This document shows positions 25,090-34,891 of a stretch of 64,000 nucleotides of DNA, one piece after another. Under the pieces are notes generated by a model. That model did no database searches and was not told the DNA's origin. It saw only the letters and a list, made by a program, of their open reading frames with translations. The DNA is from Fluviicoccus keumensis. GTDB lineage: Bacteria; Pseudomonadota; Gammaproteobacteria; Pseudomonadales; Moraxellaceae. The DNA is taken from the NCBI RefSeq assembly GCF_004217445.1, contig NZ_SHKX01000010.1, positions 62,001 through 126,000 on the forward strand, given 5' to 3'. The position numbers and the translations under genes were made by a program. The first letter of the stretch is position 1, and each line of letters opens with the position of its first letter.

Positions 25090-25359
25090 TTATTGCGCGG
25101 ATTCGATCACTTCAACCAAGGTCCAAGCCTTAGTCTTGGAAAGCGGCCTGCACTCGGCAATCGTCACCACATCACCTTCCTTGCACACATTATTTTCATC
25201 ATGGGCATGGAGTTTGGTGGAGCGGCGAATAAATTTGCCGTAAACCGGGTGCTGCACGCGGCGCTCAATCAGAACAGTAATGGACTTGTCCATCTTGTTG
25301 CTGATGACCTTACCGGTCAGCGTACGCTGGGTTGTATTTTGCTCGGTCATTTCAGCCAC
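25090..25359 (-). CDS. rpsQ: 30S ribosomal protein S17
   Basis: 89 residues, OB fold; TGKVISNKMDKSITVLIERRVQHPVYGKF-type sequence (about 15-42) and RPLSKTKAWTLVEV. Last gene of the S10 set; its start overlaps the rpmC stop by eight bases. Confidence 0.98.
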   Translation of the reverse strand: MAEMTEQNTTQRTLTGKVISNKMDKSITVLIERRVQHPVYGKFIRRSTKLHAHDENNVCKEGDVVTIAECRPLSKTKAWTLVEVIESAQ

Positions 25360-25543
25360 CCTGTTTTTCAGTCAAGACGGTTTTAATCCGGGCAATGTCT
25401 TTACGTACCTGCCCAACCTGGTGCGACTTGGCGAGTTGACCAGTGGCTTTCGCCATGCGCAGTTTAAATTGCTGGAGCTGGAGGCTGTCCAACTCGGTGC
25501 GGAGCTCATCCGCAGTCTTCTGACGCAATTCTGTGGCGTTCAT
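25352..25543 (-). CDS. rpmC: 50S ribosomal protein L29
   Basis: 63 residues, two long helices: MNATELRQKTADELRTELDS and the basic second helix HQVGQVRKDIARIKTVL. Forms part of the exit-tunnel docking site with L23. Overlaps rplP by one base (TAATG) and rpsQ by eight. Confidence 0.97.
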   Translation of the reverse strand: MNATELRQKTADELRTELDSLQLQQFKLRMAKATGQLAKSHQVGQVRKDIARIKTVLTEKQGG

Positions 25544-25956
25544 TACATTACCGTCCGGGACACGATGGTTGTCTTAACCGGCAGCTTCGCAGCTGCCAGC
25601 GTGAAGGCTTCACGTGCAAGCTCTTCGGAGACCCCTTCGATCTCATAGAGGATCTTGCCAGGCTGAATCTCGGCGACCCAATACTCGACATTACCCTTAC
25701 CGTTACCCATACGAACTTCGAGAGGCTTTTCGGTAATCGGCTTATCCGGGAACACACGGATCCAGATCTTGCCACCACGTTTTACACGACGCGAAATCGT
25801 ACGACGGGCAGCTTCAATTTGACGGGCTGTGATACGGCCACGCTCAATGGACTTCAACGCCACGCTGCCAAAGGCAACGGTGCTGCCACGATGAGCGAGA
25901 CCGGTATTACGACCCTTATGAACCTTACGGAACTTGGTGCGCTTAGGCTGTAACAT
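25543..25956 (-). CDS. rplP: 50S ribosomal protein L16
   Basis: 137 residues starting MLQPKRTKFRKVHKGRNTG; GGKIWIRVFPDKPITEKPLEVRMG is the segment near the peptidyl-transferase and 5S rRNA interface, including the Arg hydroxylated in E. coli. Directly after rpsC. Confidence 0.98.
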   Translation of the reverse strand: MLQPKRTKFRKVHKGRNTGLAHRGSTVAFGSVALKSIERGRITARQIEAARRTISRRVKRGGKIWIRVFPDKPITEKPLEVRMGNGKGNVEYWVAEIQPGKILYEIEGVSEELAREAFTLAAAKLPVKTTIVSRTVM

Positions 25957-25959
25957 CTC

Positions 25960-26718
25960 TTATTGCCCCTTTGCTTCCGAGTCACGACGTCCGCCGCGAT
26001 CGCCGCGCTCACCGCGGTCATCGCGTCCACCGCGACGCTTGGCTGGCTTGGCCTCTTCAACCGGTGCAGGTTGTTGGACTTGGTCCATACCACCCAGGAT
26101 TTCACCCTTGAAGATCCAGACTTTGACGCCGATACACCCGTAGGTGGTTTCGGCACGCATAATGGAGTAGTCAATATCGGCGCGCAGGGTATGCAGAGGC
26201 ACACGACCTTCGCGATACCACTCGGAGCGGGCGATTTCCGCACCACCCAGACGACCGGACACTTCCACCTTAATGCCCTTGGCGCCAGCGCGCATGGTGT
26301 TTTGCACCGCACGCTTCATGGCACGACGGAACATCACACGCTTTTCCAGCTGGGAGGCAATGCTCTCGGCAACCAGACGCGCATCCAGATCAGGCTTGCG
26401 AATTTCGTCAATATTGATCTGGACAGGTGTCTTCATCAACTTGGCGACTTCACGACCCAGACGCTCGACATCTTCACCTTTCTTACCGATGATGATACCG
26501 GGACGTGCTGTGCTGATCGTGATGCGCGCCGTATCAGACGGACGCTCAATCAGGATACGACTCACCGCTGCGCTCTTCAGTTTCTTGTACAGAAACTCAC
26601 GAACCTGAAGATCCGTCAGCAGAAAATCAGCATAATTTTTCGGGCTGGCATACCAGTTGGCATTGTGCTTTTTGACAACGCCGAGACGGATACCAATCGG
26701 ATGAACTTTCTGACCCAT
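25960..26718 (-). CDS. rpsC: 30S ribosomal protein S3
   Basis: 252 residues. MGQKVHPIGIRLGVVKKHNA, a KH domain with GIIIGKKGEDVERLGREVAKL, and the C-terminal S3 domain. After about residue 222 comes a low-complexity tail rich in Arg, Gly and Asp (KRRGGRDDRGERGDRGG), making it about 20 residues longer than E. coli S3. Such tails occur in other betaproteobacteria. Mature function in mRNA entry is expected. Confidence 0.97.
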   Translation of the reverse strand: MGQKVHPIGIRLGVVKKHNANWYASPKNYADFLLTDLQVREFLYKKLKSAAVSRILIERPSDTARITISTARPGIIIGKKGEDVERLGREVAKLMKTPVQINIDEIRKPDLDARLVAESIASQLEKRVMFRRAMKRAVQNTMRAGAKGIKVEVSGRLGGAEIARSEWYREGRVPLHTLRADIDYSIMRAETTYGCIGVKVWIFKGEILGGMDQVQQPAPVEEAKPAKRRGGRDDRGERGDRGGRRDSEAKGQ

Positions 26719-26729
26719 GATAGATCCCC

Positions 26730-27059
26730 TTATTCCGCGACTTTGACGGTGATGTGGCAGGTCCGCTTGGTGATACGGTCAGCACGCCCTTTTGCACGGG
26801 GCATGATCCGCTTCAAGCTGATCCCTTCATCGACAAAAATCGTGGAGACTTTCAGTTCATCCACATCAGCGCCATTGTTGTGCTCGGCATTGGCAATCGC
26901 CGACTCGAGCACCTTCTTCACAATGGCTGCCGCCTTCTTGTTGCTGAACGCCAGGATGTTCAGCGCTTGATCAACCGGCTTGCCACGCACCAGATCCGCC
27001 ACTAAGCGAGCTTTCTGGGCGGAGATTGGCGCGCCGCGAAGTTTAGCCACAACTTCCAT
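26730..27059 (-). CDS. rplV: 50S ribosomal protein L22
   Basis: 109 residues; QKARLVADLVRGKPVDQALNIL and the tunnel-lining loop ISLKRIMPRAKGRADRITKR, which has the normal length, with none of the insertions or deletions linked to macrolide resistance. Confidence 0.98.
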   Translation of the reverse strand: MEVVAKLRGAPISAQKARLVADLVRGKPVDQALNILAFSNKKAAAIVKKVLESAIANAEHNNGADVDELKVSTIFVDEGISLKRIMPRAKGRADRITKRTCHITVKVAE

Positions 27060-27069
27060 TACTCACCCC

Positions 27070-27345
27070 TTAGCGTTTGGCTTTCTTGTCAACACCATGA
27101 CCGCGATAGGTGCGGGTGGGTGCGAACTCACCGAGTTTATGTCCCACCATATGCTCGGTCACAAAAACCGGAACATGCTGGCGTCCATTGTGCACGGCGA
27201 TGGTCAGACCAACCATATCCGGCAAAATCATCGAACGACGCGACCAGGTCTTGATGGGCTTCTTGGAGTTGGCAGCCAAAGCGGCTTCCACCTTCGCAAA
27301 AAGATGCGTATCTACAAACGGGCCTTTTTTAAGTGAACGAGGCAC
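27070..27345 (-). CDS. rpsS: 30S ribosomal protein S19
   Basis: 91 residues; starts MPRSLKKGPFVDTHLFAKVE and includes TWSRRSMILPDMVGLTIAVHNG and MVGHKLGEFAPTRTYRGHG. Head protein that interacts with S13. Confidence 0.98.
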   Translation of the reverse strand: MPRSLKKGPFVDTHLFAKVEAALAANSKKPIKTWSRRSMILPDMVGLTIAVHNGRQHVPVFVTEHMVGHKLGEFAPTRTYRGHGVDKKAKR

Positions 27346-27365
27346 AGTTACTCTCCTTCATCCCA

Positions 27366-28187
27366 TTACTTGCGACGATCGCGAACGATCATATTAGTCG
27401 TACGCTTGTTGCTGCGAGTCTTGAAGCCCTTGGACTTCTGACCCCACGGCGACACCGGATGACAGCCCTTGTTACGACCCTCGCCGCCACCCATCGGGTG
27501 ATCGACCGGGTTCATAGCCATACCGCGAACCGTCGGACGGATGCCGCGCCAGCGACTGGCACCAGCTTTACCGAGAACGCGCAGGTTATGCTCAGAGTTG
27601 CAAACTTCGCCCAGCGTCGCGCGGCAATCCACGTGGATCTTGCGCATTTCACCCGAACGGAGACGAACAATGGCGTAAGCACCATCACGACCCAACAACT
27701 GCACCGAAGTACCGGCCGAGCGAGCCACTTGAGCCCCCTTGCCAATCTTCAATTCCACGCAGTGAATCGTGGCACCAATCGGCATGTTGCGCAGCGGCAG
27801 GGTATTACCCACCTTGATCGGCGCATCATCACCAGACTGTACTGGATCACCAGCCTTCAAGCCCTTGGGAGCAATAATGTAACGACGCTCACCATCAGCA
27901 TACTTCAGCAGCGCAATGTATGCGGTGCGGTTAGGATCATACTCAAGACGCTCAACAACAGCAGGCACGCCGTCCTTGTTACGCTTGAAATCCACCAGAC
28001 GATACAGTTGCTTGTGGCCACCACCAACATGACGCGTGGTGATGTGACCATTATTATTACGACCGCCCGTGCGCTTCTTGCTTTCAACAAGTGCAGCAAA
28101 AGGACGGCCCTTGTGCAGATCAGGATTGACAACCTTTTCTACAAAACGACGACCCGGCGAGGTCGGCTTACATTTTACGATTGGCAT
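27366..28187 (-). CDS. rplB: 50S ribosomal protein L2
   Basis: 273 residues; KPTSPGRRFVEKV at the start, RGTAMNPVDHPMGGGEGR-type segment (here VRGMAMNPVDHPMGGGEGRN near 218-237) containing the His important for peptidyl transfer. Required for subunit joining. Confidence 0.98.
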   Translation of the reverse strand: MPIVKCKPTSPGRRFVEKVVNPDLHKGRPFAALVESKKRTGGRNNNGHITTRHVGGGHKQLYRLVDFKRNKDGVPAVVERLEYDPNRTAYIALLKYADGERRYIIAPKGLKAGDPVQSGDDAPIKVGNTLPLRNMPIGATIHCVELKIGKGAQVARSAGTSVQLLGRDGAYAIVRLRSGEMRKIHVDCRATLGEVCNSEHNLRVLGKAGASRWRGIRPTVRGMAMNPVDHPMGGGEGRNKGCHPVSPWGQKSKGFKTRSNKRTTNMIVRDRRK

Positions 28188-28202
28188 AATGCACTCCTAC
28201 CC

Positions 28203-28502
28203 TTACTCAGCCGCGTCAGCCAGCTGGATTTCAGCACCAGCCTTCAGGGTGACATAGGCCTTCTTGATATCCGAGCGACGACCAGGCGTACGACCGAAGC
28301 GTTTGCTCTTACCCTTGATGACCACGGTATTGACCGCTTCGACTTCTACGCCGAACAGCTTCTCAACAGCCTTCTTGATCTCAAGCTTGTTGGCATCCAG
28401 ACTTACACGAAAAACCTGCTGATTGCGGGTTTCGGCAGCAATGTTTGCCTTCTCAGAGATGTGCGGGCCAAGCAAAACTTGGTATAAACGTTCGTTGTTC
28501 AT
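28203..28502 (-). CDS. rplW: 50S ribosomal protein L23
   Basis: 99 residues; LLGPHISEKANIAAETRNQ and the conserved KFEIKKAVEKLF-like helix LEIKKAVEKLFGVEVEAVNT. Docking site for trigger factor and SRP at the exit tunnel. Its start overlaps the rplD stop by four bases. Confidence 0.98.
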   Translation of the reverse strand: MNNERLYQVLLGPHISEKANIAAETRNQQVFRVSLDANKLEIKKAVEKLFGVEVEAVNTVVIKGKSKRFGRTPGRRSDIKKAYVTLKAGAEIQLADAAE

Positions 28503-29107
28503 CCCAATTCCACCTCAAGTTTCTTCGCAGCAGGCACCGACATCAGCACCCGGTCGTAGCCGATAAGGCTGACGGGGTCAATCGCTGCGGTATCAATGAC
28601 AGCAACATTCGGCAGATTGCGAGCAGCCAGATACAGGTTTTCATCAACCGCATCCGTCACGATCAGGGCATTATCAATACCCAGACCCTTCAGCTTTTCC
28701 ACCAACTCTTTGGTCTTCGGACTGGAAACCGTAATGTCTTCAATCAACACCAAGCGCTCCTGGCGAACCAACTCAGCCAGAATGCACTGCATGGCGCCAC
28801 GATACATCTTACGATTGACTTTTTGCTCCCAGTTCTGGGGAACAGCAGCATGAGCCTTGCCGCCGCCACGCCAGATCGGGCTACGGATAGAACCAGCACG
28901 GGCGCGGCCAGTACCCTTTTGACGCCAGGGCTTCTTGCCACCACCACTCACTTCAGCACGGTTTTTCTGAGCACGAGTGCCCTGACGAGCGCCAGCCAGG
29001 TAGGCCGTAACCACCTGATGAACGAGCGCTTCGTTAAAGTCCTTGCCGAAGGCAACTTCGGACAGCTCAACAGCTGCACCGGAAACGGTCTTCAGATTCA
29101 CGTTCAA
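28499..29107 (-). CDS. rplD: 50S ribosomal protein L4
   Basis: 202 residues; tunnel loop KNRAEVSGGGKKPWRQKGTG followed by RARAGSIRSPIWRGGGKAHA is intact and ordinary. In E. coli L4 also represses the S10 operon; a structured rpsJ leader exists here but is not shown to bind L4. Confidence 0.98.
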   Translation of the reverse strand: MNVNLKTVSGAAVELSEVAFGKDFNEALVHQVVTAYLAGARQGTRAQKNRAEVSGGGKKPWRQKGTGRARAGSIRSPIWRGGGKAHAAVPQNWEQKVNRKMYRGAMQCILAELVRQERLVLIEDITVSSPKTKELVEKLKGLGIDNALIVTDAVDENLYLAARNLPNVAVIDTAAIDPVSLIGYDRVLMSVPAAKKLEVELG

Positions 29108-29114
29108 TTCCCCC

Positions 29115-29753
29115 TTAGGCCTTAACCGACGGACGCACGATCACGTCGTAGCCAATTGCCCCAGGCACTGCACCCATAACCACCAGCACAGACTTTTCGG
29201 CATCAACGGAGACCACTTCCAGACCCTGCACGGTTACACGGACATCGCCCATATGACCCGCCATCTTCTTACCCTTGAAGACTCGGCCCGGACTCTGATT
29301 CTGACCAGTAGAACCATGAACGCGATGCGATACGGAGTTACCGTGCGTCGCATCCTGGGTACGGAAGTTCCAGCGCTTGACGCCACCCTGGAAGCCCTTA
29401 CCTTTGCTGGTACCAATAACATCAACCTTCTGGCCGGCAGCAAAGAGATCGACACCGATCTGACCGCCCACCTGATAGGATGCCAACTCATCGGCACCAA
29501 CACGGAATTCCCACACGCCACGACCAGCAGCAACTTCAGCTTTGCCGAAATGCCCTGCCATAGCCTTGGTAACACGAGATGCACGACGCTCACCCGTTGT
29601 AACCTGAACAGCCTGATAACCATCAGACTCAAGGGTCTTAACCTGGGTGATGCGGTTCGGATCGACCTCGATAACCGTCACAGGAACAGATACACCTGCC
29701 TCCGTGAAGATCCGGGTCATGCCGCACTTACGTCCGACCAAACCAATAGCCAT
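29115..29753 (-). CDS. rplC: 50S ribosomal protein L3
   Basis: 212 residues from MAIGLVGRKCGMTRIFTEAG; AGAGGAA-type site (AGAGGAA) directly upstream fixes this start and excludes the 12-residue upstream extension. The long loop GGVKRWNFRTQDATHGNSVS contains the Gln methylated by PrmB in relatives and reaches the peptidyl-transferase centre. Confidence 0.98.
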   Translation of the reverse strand: MAIGLVGRKCGMTRIFTEAGVSVPVTVIEVDPNRITQVKTLESDGYQAVQVTTGERRASRVTKAMAGHFGKAEVAAGRGVWEFRVGADELASYQVGGQIGVDLFAAGQKVDVIGTSKGKGFQGGVKRWNFRTQDATHGNSVSHRVHGSTGQNQSPGRVFKGKKMAGHMGDVRVTVQGLEVVSVDAEKSVLVVMGAVPGAIGYDVIVRPSVKA

Positions 29754-29806
29754 TTCCTCTAACCTCTTCTCAGCGCCGCCTTTCAGCAACGCAACACGAA
29801 TAACGA

Positions 29807-30118
29807 TTATCCCAAGCTGATCTGCACATCTACGCCTGCAGCCAGATCCAGCTTCATCAACGCGTCCACCGTCTTGTCAGTGGGCTGCACGATGTCAACC
29901 AGTCTCTTATGGGTGCGGATTTCGTACTGGTCGCGGGCGTCCTTGTTGACGTGCGGCGATGTCAGCACATTAAAGCGTTCGATGCGGGTGGGCAGCGGAA
30001 TCGGACCGCAGACCTGTGCGCCTGTGCGCTTCGCGGTCTCAACGATCTCCTGGGCCGACTGATCAATCAGGCGATGATCAAAGGCCTTCAGGCGGATACG
30101 GATTCTCTGGTTAGCCAT
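29807..30118 (-). CDS. rpsJ: 30S ribosomal protein S10 (NusE)
   Basis: 103 residues; QRIRIRLKAFDHRLIDQSA and LPTRIERFNVLTSPHVNKDA. Acts in the 30S head and, as NusE, in antitermination with NusB and as NusG partner. First gene of the S10 operon. Confidence 0.98.
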   Translation of the reverse strand: MANQRIRIRLKAFDHRLIDQSAQEIVETAKRTGAQVCGPIPLPTRIERFNVLTSPHVNKDARDQYEIRTHKRLVDIVQPTDKTVDALMKLDLAAGVDVQISLG

Positions 30119-30250
30119 TCCAGCAACTCCAAACCAAAAAATAAAAATTGCCCTTTCACTGTCCCATCAAGGAAGCGAAAAGCATCTAAAAACCAGTGTC
30201 GAGATCAATGCCCCGACTGTAAGTCACACCCCGCATATCGCGGGAGGCGC

Positions 30251-30279
30251 ATTATTCCCTGTATCCAGATCAAATGCAA
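30251..30279 (-). promoter_or_regulatory. Candidate S10-operon promoter
   Basis: TTGCAT (30274-30279), 17-base spacer, AATAAT (30251-30256), giving a leader of about 125 nt before rpsJ. A small hairpin (CCCGC/GCGGG) would form at the very 5' end. Confidence 0.6.
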
Positions 30280-30312
30280 TACAGCGGGACATTTTTTCTG
30301 CAATTTACCGGT

Positions 30313-30347
30313 GCAAAAAAAGAGGAGGGACAACGCCCTCCCCCTTT
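30313..30347 (-). terminator. Intrinsic terminator after tufA
   Basis: GGAGGG/CCCTCC stem (30336-30341 with 30324-30329) extended by A/T pairs, then seven T on the minus strand. Separates the str operon from the S10 promoter. Confidence 0.9.
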
Positions 30348-30364
30348 TCCAACCACCAAGTGAA

Positions 30365-31555
<1,191 letters not shown>

Positions 31556-31610
31556 GATTACATCCTCTCAATAAAAGTCATGGAGGGGAGCTACCCCCTC
31601 CACCCAGTGA

Positions 31611-33743
31611 TTATTCGTCTTCAGCCTTACCCTTGCCGGCAAACTTGGCAATGATGGCGTCCGCAACGTTGCGCGGAGTTTCGGCGTAGCGCGAGAACTC
31701 CATGGTGAACGTGGCGCGACCTTGCGACATGGAGCGCATGTCGGTGGCGTAGCCGAACATTTCGGACAACGGCACTTCAGCCTTGATGGCCTTGCCGCCG
31801 CCAACCAGATCGTCCATACCCTGCACCATGCCGCGGCGACGGTTAAGGTCACCCATGATGTCGCCCATGTAGTCTTCCGGCGTTTCCACCTCGACCTTCA
31901 TGATCGGCTCAAGCAACACGGGATCGGCCTTCATGAAGCCCTGACGGAAGGCAATGGAGCCCGCCATCTTGAAGGACAGTTCATCGGAGTCGACGTCGTG
32001 GTAAGAACCATCGAACAGAATGGCCTTAATACCCACAATCGGATAACCAGCGAGAACGCCCGTGGTCATACGCTCCTGAATGCCCTTATCGACCGCACCG
32101 AAGAACTCCTTCGGAACCGTACCGCCAACGACTTCGACCGCGTACTCGTAGTCCTTCTCGCGGTCTTCACCCATCGGCTCCAGACGCACATAGACGTGAC
32201 CATACTTACCGCGACCACCGGTTTGACGCACAAACTTGCCTTCGGACTCCACCGTCTTGCGGATAGTTTCACGATAAGCAACCTGCGGCTTGCCGATGTT
32301 GGCTTCAACGCCAAATTCGCGCTTCATGCGATCAACCAGAATTTCCAGGTGCAGTTCACCCATACCGGAAATAATGGTCTGGCCGGACTCTTCGTCGGTC
32401 TTGACGCGGAACGACGGATCTTCCTTCGCCAGACGACCGAGAGCGGTCGACATCTTTTCCTGGTCAGCCTTGGTCTTCGGCTCAACGGCCAGAGAGATCA
32501 CAGGCTCGGGGAATTCCATGCGCTCCAGGGTGATGATATTGTTTTCATCACACAGGGTTTCGCCGGTGATCACATCCTTCAGACCCACGAACGCAGCGAT
32601 ATCGCCGGCGCGGACTTCGGTCAGTTCTTCACGCTGGTTTGCGTGCATTTGCAGGATACGACCCACACGCTCCTTGCGCTGCTTGATCGGGTTCCAGACA
32701 GCGTCACCCGACTTGATCACGCCGGAGTAAACGCGAATGAAGGTCAGCGAGCCCACAAACTTGTCGTTCATGATCTTGAACGCCAGAGCGGCGAACGGCT
32801 CGTCATCAGACGCATGACGTTCTGCCGGAGTTTCAGCCTTGTCGTCCAGTGTACCCTTGATGGCAGCAACGTCATTCGGAGCCGGCAGGTAGCGGATGAC
32901 CGCATCCAGCATGGCCTGAACGCCCTTGTTCTTGAACGCAGAACCGCACATCACCGGCTGGATTTCACTGGCCAGTGTACGCTGGCGAATCGCCGAATGA
33001 ATTTCGTCCTCGGAAAGGTCGCCCTCTTCCAGGTACTTGTTCATCAGCTCTTCGTTGGCTTCGGCTGCACTTTCAACCAGATTGGCGCGCCACTTGTTGC
33101 ACACGTCGACCAGATCGGCAGGAATATCACGCAGGTCAAACTTCATGCCCTGAGAGGCTTCATCCCAATAGATGGCCTTCATGGTCACGAGATCCACAAC
33201 GCCTTCGAAATTTTCTTCGGCGCCGATCGGCACAACCATGGGAACCGGATTGGCGCCCAGACGAATCTTCATCTGCTCGACGGCACGGAAGAAGTTGGCA
33301 CCGGTACGGTCCATCTTGTTCACGAAAGCCAGACGGGGCACTTTGTACTTGTTGGCCTGACGCCACACGGTTTCGGACTGCGGCTGCACGCCACCGACCG
33401 CACAGTAGACCATGCAGGCGCCATCAAGAACACGCATGGAACGCTCGACTTCAATGGTGAAGTCCACGTGACCCGGGGTGTCGATGATGTTGATGCGATG
33501 CTCGGGGAACTGGTGAGCCATACCGGACCAGAAGCAGGTTGTTGCGGCGGAGGTAATGGTAATACCCCGCTCCTGCTCCTGTTCCATCCAGTCCATGGTG
33601 GCGGCGCCATCATGCACTTCACCGATCTTGTGATTCACACCCGTGTAATACAGGATGCGCTCGGTGGTCGTGGTCTTGCCGGCGTCGATGTGAGCGCTGA
33701 TGCCGATGTTACGGTAGCGCTCCAATGGCGTAGTTCTAGCCAT
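31611..33743 (-). CDS. fusA: Elongation factor G
   Basis: Translocation GTPase, 710 residues. AHIDAGKTTTTERILYYTG (P-loop, about 17-35), DTPGHVDFT, NKMDRTGANF, then domains II-V ending near EFSRYAETPRNVADAII. Lies 21 bases after rpsG. Nothing unusual; no duplicate in the window. Confidence 0.99.
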   Translation of the reverse strand: MARTTPLERYRNIGISAHIDAGKTTTTERILYYTGVNHKIGEVHDGAATMDWMEQEQERGITITSAATTCFWSGMAHQFPEHRINIIDTPGHVDFTIEVERSMRVLDGACMVYCAVGGVQPQSETVWRQANKYKVPRLAFVNKMDRTGANFFRAVEQMKIRLGANPVPMVVPIGAEENFEGVVDLVTMKAIYWDEASQGMKFDLRDIPADLVDVCNKWRANLVESAAEANEELMNKYLEEGDLSEDEIHSAIRQRTLASEIQPVMCGSAFKNKGVQAMLDAVIRYLPAPNDVAAIKGTLDDKAETPAERHASDDEPFAALAFKIMNDKFVGSLTFIRVYSGVIKSGDAVWNPIKQRKERVGRILQMHANQREELTEVRAGDIAAFVGLKDVITGETLCDENNIITLERMEFPEPVISLAVEPKTKADQEKMSTALGRLAKEDPSFRVKTDEESGQTIISGMGELHLEILVDRMKREFGVEANIGKPQVAYRETIRKTVESEGKFVRQTGGRGKYGHVYVRLEPMGEDREKDYEYAVEVVGGTVPKEFFGAVDKGIQERMTTGVLAGYPIVGIKAILFDGSYHDVDSDELSFKMAGSIAFRQGFMKADPVLLEPIMKVEVETPEDYMGDIMGDLNRRRGMVQGMDDLVGGGKAIKAEVPLSEMFGYATDMRSMSQGRATFTMEFSRYAETPRNVADAIIAKFAGKGKAEDE

Positions 33744-33764
33744 GAAATAAACCTCTGGATCGTT

Positions 33765-34235
33765 TTAGAAACGATAGTGGGAGAAGGCCTTGTTGGCCTC
33801 GGCCATGCGGTGAACGTCTTCACGCTTCTTGATCGCCGCGCCCTTGCCTTCAGCCGCATCCAGCAGTTCGCCGGCCAGACGGAGAGCCATGGTCTTTTCG
33901 CTGCGCTTCATGGCCGCGTCAACCAGCCAGCGCATCGCCAAGGCCGTACGACGGGAGGGGCGTACTTCCATGGGAACCTGGTAGGTGGCGCCGCCGACAC
34001 GGCGAGCCTTGACTTCGACCATCGGACGCACCTTCTCCAGGGTGTCCTCAAAGAACTGAACCGGATCGGGCTTGCCTTTTTGGGCAACACGCTCCAGAGC
34101 ACCGTAAACAATCCCTTCGGCAACCGACTTCTTACCGCTATCCATCACGTGGTTGATGAACTTGGCAACGGTCTGGCTTCCGAATTTCGGATCAGGCAGG
34201 ATTTCGCGCTTGGCGACTACACGTCTTCTTGGCAT
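33765..34235 (-). CDS. rpsG: 30S ribosomal protein S7
   Basis: 156 residues; MPRRRVVAKREILPDPKFGS, and ARRVGGATYQVPMEVRPSRR. In E. coli S7 represses the str operon at the rpsL-rpsG gap; here that gap is 99 bases with GC-rich inverted segments, compatible but not shown. Confidence 0.98.
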   Translation of the reverse strand: MPRRRVVAKREILPDPKFGSQTVAKFINHVMDSGKKSVAEGIVYGALERVAQKGKPDPVQFFEDTLEKVRPMVEVKARRVGGATYQVPMEVRPSRRTALAMRWLVDAAMKRSEKTMALRLAGELLDAAEGKGAAIKKREDVHRMAEANKAFSHYRF

Positions 34236-34334
34236 TTCTCTATGAACCTTTAATGAAACTTCAGGGTTGTCCGGGACACATGCCGGGATTTTGATCTACC
34301 CAGCCCGCTCGCCCGGCCTTACTACGTCCGCGAA

Positions 34335-34709
34335 TTACTTCTTGGGACGTTTTGCACCGTACTTGGAACGGCTCTGATTGCGGTTTTTGACACCGGCACA
34401 GTCGAGCGAACCACGAACGGTGTGATAGCGCACACCCGGCAAGTCCTTCACACGACCGCCGCGAATCAGGACGACGCTGTGCTCTTGCAGGTTGTGGCCT
34501 TCACCGCCGATATAGGAGGTGACTTCAAAGCCCGAGGTCAGACGGACACGGCAAACCTTACGGAGAGCGGAGTTCGGCTTCTTGGGGGTGGTGGTGTAAA
34601 CGCGCGTGCAAACACCGCGACGCTGCGGGCAGGCCTTGAGGGCCGGCACCTTGGATTTTTCGACCAGGCTTTCACGGCCCTTACGAATCAGCTGGTTAGT
34701 AGTTGCCAT
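34335..34709 (-). CDS. rpsL: 30S ribosomal protein S12
   Basis: 124 residues. Decoding-centre loops TTPKKPNSALRKVCRVRL and RGGRVKDLPGVRYHTVRG carry the normal Lys residues at the positions equivalent to 43 and 88, so no classic streptomycin-resistance change. First gene of the str operon. Confidence 0.98.
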   Translation of the reverse strand: MATTNQLIRKGRESLVEKSKVPALKACPQRRGVCTRVYTTTPKKPNSALRKVCRVRLTSGFEVTSYIGGEGHNLQEHSVVLIRGGRVKDLPGVRYHTVRGSLDCAGVKNRNQSRSKYGAKRPKK

Positions 34710-34728
34710 GTCGGCAGTTTCTCCCGTT

Positions 34729-34769
34729 AAAAAACAAAACCCTCAAAAAGGAGATAGCCTTTTTGAGGG
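34729..34769 (-). terminator. Terminator-like hairpin at the 5' end of the str transcript
   Basis: Twelve-base perfect arms (34758-34769 and 34740-34751), six-base loop, then TTTTGTTTTTT on the minus strand. The str promoter predicts transcription to begin at about 34769, the first base of this hairpin, 20 bases before the rpsL start. Confidence 0.7.
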
Positions 34770-34775
34770 GTACAG

Positions 34776-34804
34776 ATGATAGAGGCTGATCAACAAGCCG
34801 TCAA
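34776..34804 (-). promoter_or_regulatory. Promoter of the str operon
   Basis: TTGACG (34799-34804), 17-base spacer, TATCAT (34776-34781): a strong sigma-70 match downstream of the rpoC terminator. Confidence 0.82.
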
Positions 34805-34846
34805 TCTTAAAATTGCTGACGCAAATTTTGCACAAAAGACAGCAGT

Positions 34847-34875
34847 AAAAAGGGCGCATTGAATGCGCCCTTTTT
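34847..34875 (-). terminator. Intrinsic terminator of rpoBC
   Basis: Arms of at least 12 pairs flanking a short loop, beginning 17 bases after the rpoC stop, with TTTTTA on the minus strand. Core nearly identical to the hairpin after secF. Confidence 0.9.
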
Positions 34876-34891
34876 ACTAACCCTGGCGATG

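Noticed and set aside
31722..34253. 843-codon plus-strand ORF opposite fusA and rpsG
   Set aside because: Same register effect; spans two conserved genes and their gap without any recognisable domain.
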